DNA of 7,487 nucleotides from Acidobacteriota bacterium (lineage in GTDB: Bacteria; Acidobacteriota; Thermoanaerobaculia; Gp7-AA8). The translations under genes and the position numbers were made by a program. Positions 6,687 to 7,487 of this stretch are shown piece after piece (position 1 is the first letter of the stretch; every line of letters starts with the position of its first letter). The notes beneath the pieces were generated by a model. It did no database searches and was not told the origin of the DNA. It saw only the letters and a program-made list of their open reading frames with translations. The stretch lies in NCBI GenBank assembly GCA_003223695.1, contig QHVY01000093.1:4824-12310 (forward strand). Direction: 5' to 3'.

Positions 6687-7487
6687 TCTTCGTCACGCTC
6701 CCGATCGATCCACGCCGCGTAAAGACGGCCGCTCATCAGCACCGCATTCATGCACATGAAGAAAAACATCCCGAACGTGACTTCCGTGGTGATTCTGACT
6801 TCAGACTCCGGAAGAACAAAGAGCTCCCTCCACAGAGTCCACAAAACCGTGATTGCGGAAAGCGCGATCGTGATCACTGGGACGCGCGCCAGAGTCCAGA
6901 AGCGGGCGCGCCGGCGTTCCTTCGCCGTCGGAATGTATGGAACGGCAATTCCCAGAATGGAGAGCGCCAGTCCTTTGAGGTACACACTCCACGAACCGAC
7001 TTTCAGCAGCGTTCCTCGCCAATGGAAGCCGCGCTCGCGGACAGGATCGCAGAGCCAGCGCTGCGTGAATCGATAAATGAAAACGCCGAGAAGCCCGACG
7101 GGCAGCGCATGCTTGATGTATTCGGAGAGGAGAAACGCCGCCGGCTGGCGCCCGGTCCAGACATAGACCAACGGAATGGCGATGTAGATGAGCGATGTGA
7201 GCCCGACGATGTAGTAGCTGCCGATCATGAAATACGAGATCCGTTGATGCGGAGTGAGGCGAAGAAACGCGCGCGGATATTCGCGGAACAAAACTTCGTG
7301 AACGCCGCGCGACCATTTCAGTTGCTGCTTGAGAAATGAGCCGAGATCGGCCGGCACGAGACCGCGCGAGACGACTTCGGGAACGTAGATCGACTTCCAT
7401 CCTTTCGCGTGAAGTCGGATGGATGTCACCAGATCTTCCGCCAGTCCGATCCCGTGGCCGCCGATCGAGTCGAGAGCAGATCGCCGG
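6683..7487 (-). CDS. GT2 glycosyltransferase, cellulose-synthase-like processive type, C-terminal part (5' end outside window)
   Basis: 267 C-terminal residues are visible. They begin inside the cytoplasmic GT-A domain: SIGGHGIGLAEDLVTSIRLH carries the 'ED' acceptor-base motif (E17-D18 of the visible part), KGWKSIYVPE follows, then QQLKW (54-58), the Q(Q/R)xRW motif of processive synthases with Lys in place of Arg. About five membrane-associated segments follow (roughly 86-110, 115-139, 163-184, 200-217, 235-256), and PYIPTAKERR (183-192) lies where BcsA-type synthases have their FxVTxK gating loop. The tail ends DRERDEE with no PilZ domain, so direct c-di-GMP binding as in BcsA is not evident in the visible part. 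Such enzymes extend a beta-linked polysaccharide from a nucleotide sugar and pass it through the membrane; the sugar is unknown. The stop overlaps the start of the GH26 gene by ATGA, so the two are one operon. The reading frame stays open to the right edge; a GTG at 7427-7429 is internal and not the start. Confidence 0.93.
   Translation of the reverse strand, partial: RRSALDSIGGHGIGLAEDLVTSIRLHAKGWKSIYVPEVVSRGLVPADLGSFLKQQLKWSRGVHEVLFREYPRAFLRLTPHQRISYFMIGSYYIVGLTSLIYIAIPLVYVWTGRQPAAFLLSEYIKHALPVGLLGVFIYRFTQRWLCDPVRERGFHWRGTLLKVGSWSVYLKGLALSILGIAVPYIPTAKERRRARFWTLARVPVITIALSAITVLWTLWRELFVLPESEVRITTEVTFGMFFFMCMNAVLMSGRLYAAWIDRERDEE

Noticed and set aside
7427..7429. GTG as start of a 248-residue integral membrane protein
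   Set aside because: The reading frame continues upstream to the window edge through GT2 motifs (SIGG, AED), so this Val is internal to a larger glycosyltransferase.

Overview
The window looks like chromosomal DNA from a GC-rich, Gram-negative-type environmental bacterium. The gene content is: an FHA-GAF protein (probably ending in a class III cyclase), a secreted protein of tandem carboxypeptidase-regulatory-like beta-sandwich repeats, a GGDEF-EAL signalling enzyme, and a GT2/GH26 polysaccharide pair. This mix, together with a dispersed-repeat-like CACAGAG/CTCTGTG palindrome, is reminiscent of Acidobacteriota or a similar deep-branching soil/sediment phylum. That taxonomic guess is inference only. 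No tRNA, rRNA, CRISPR, phage or insertion sequence is visible, and no gene looks frameshifted. Two genes are cut by the window edges.

Layout. (1) 1-1020, minus strand: N-terminal 340 residues of an FHA-GAF protein that runs off the left edge just as the typical linker to a class III nucleotide cyclase begins. (2) 1054-2844, minus strand: a 596-residue secreted protein made of six repeats of about 95 residues. A 12-bp hairpin spans its stop codon, and a perfect TATAAT directly follows, so the FHA-GAF gene may have its own promoter with an almost absent leader. (3) 2845-2917: a short divergent intergenic region. (4) 2918-5440, plus strand: an 840-residue membrane c-di-GMP enzyme (TM, periplasmic sensor, TM, HAMP, PAS, GGDEF, EAL) with every catalytic motif intact. 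(5) 5454-5513: a large imperfect palindrome with a 9-bp internal period between two convergent genes. (6) 5517-6686, minus strand: a membrane-anchored GH26 glycoside hydrolase. (7) 6683-7487, minus strand: the C-terminal part of a cellulose-synthase-like GT2 glycosyltransferase, overlapping the GH26 gene by ATGA.

How they may work together. The GT2 and GH26 genes are translationally coupled. They probably form an envelope or exopolysaccharide synthesis unit in which the membrane synthase makes and exports a beta-glycan and the anchored hydrolase trims or releases it. The neighbouring c-di-GMP synthase/phosphodiesterase is the kind of enzyme that controls such synthases and surface adhesins, and the divergently transcribed repeat protein could be such a surface or matrix protein. 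These functional links rest on adjacency and family knowledge; the sequence does not prove them. The most distinctive items are the GT2-GH26 pair, the six-repeat secreted protein, the palindromic repeat, and the general lack of Shine-Dalgarno sequences at the three uncoupled starts.
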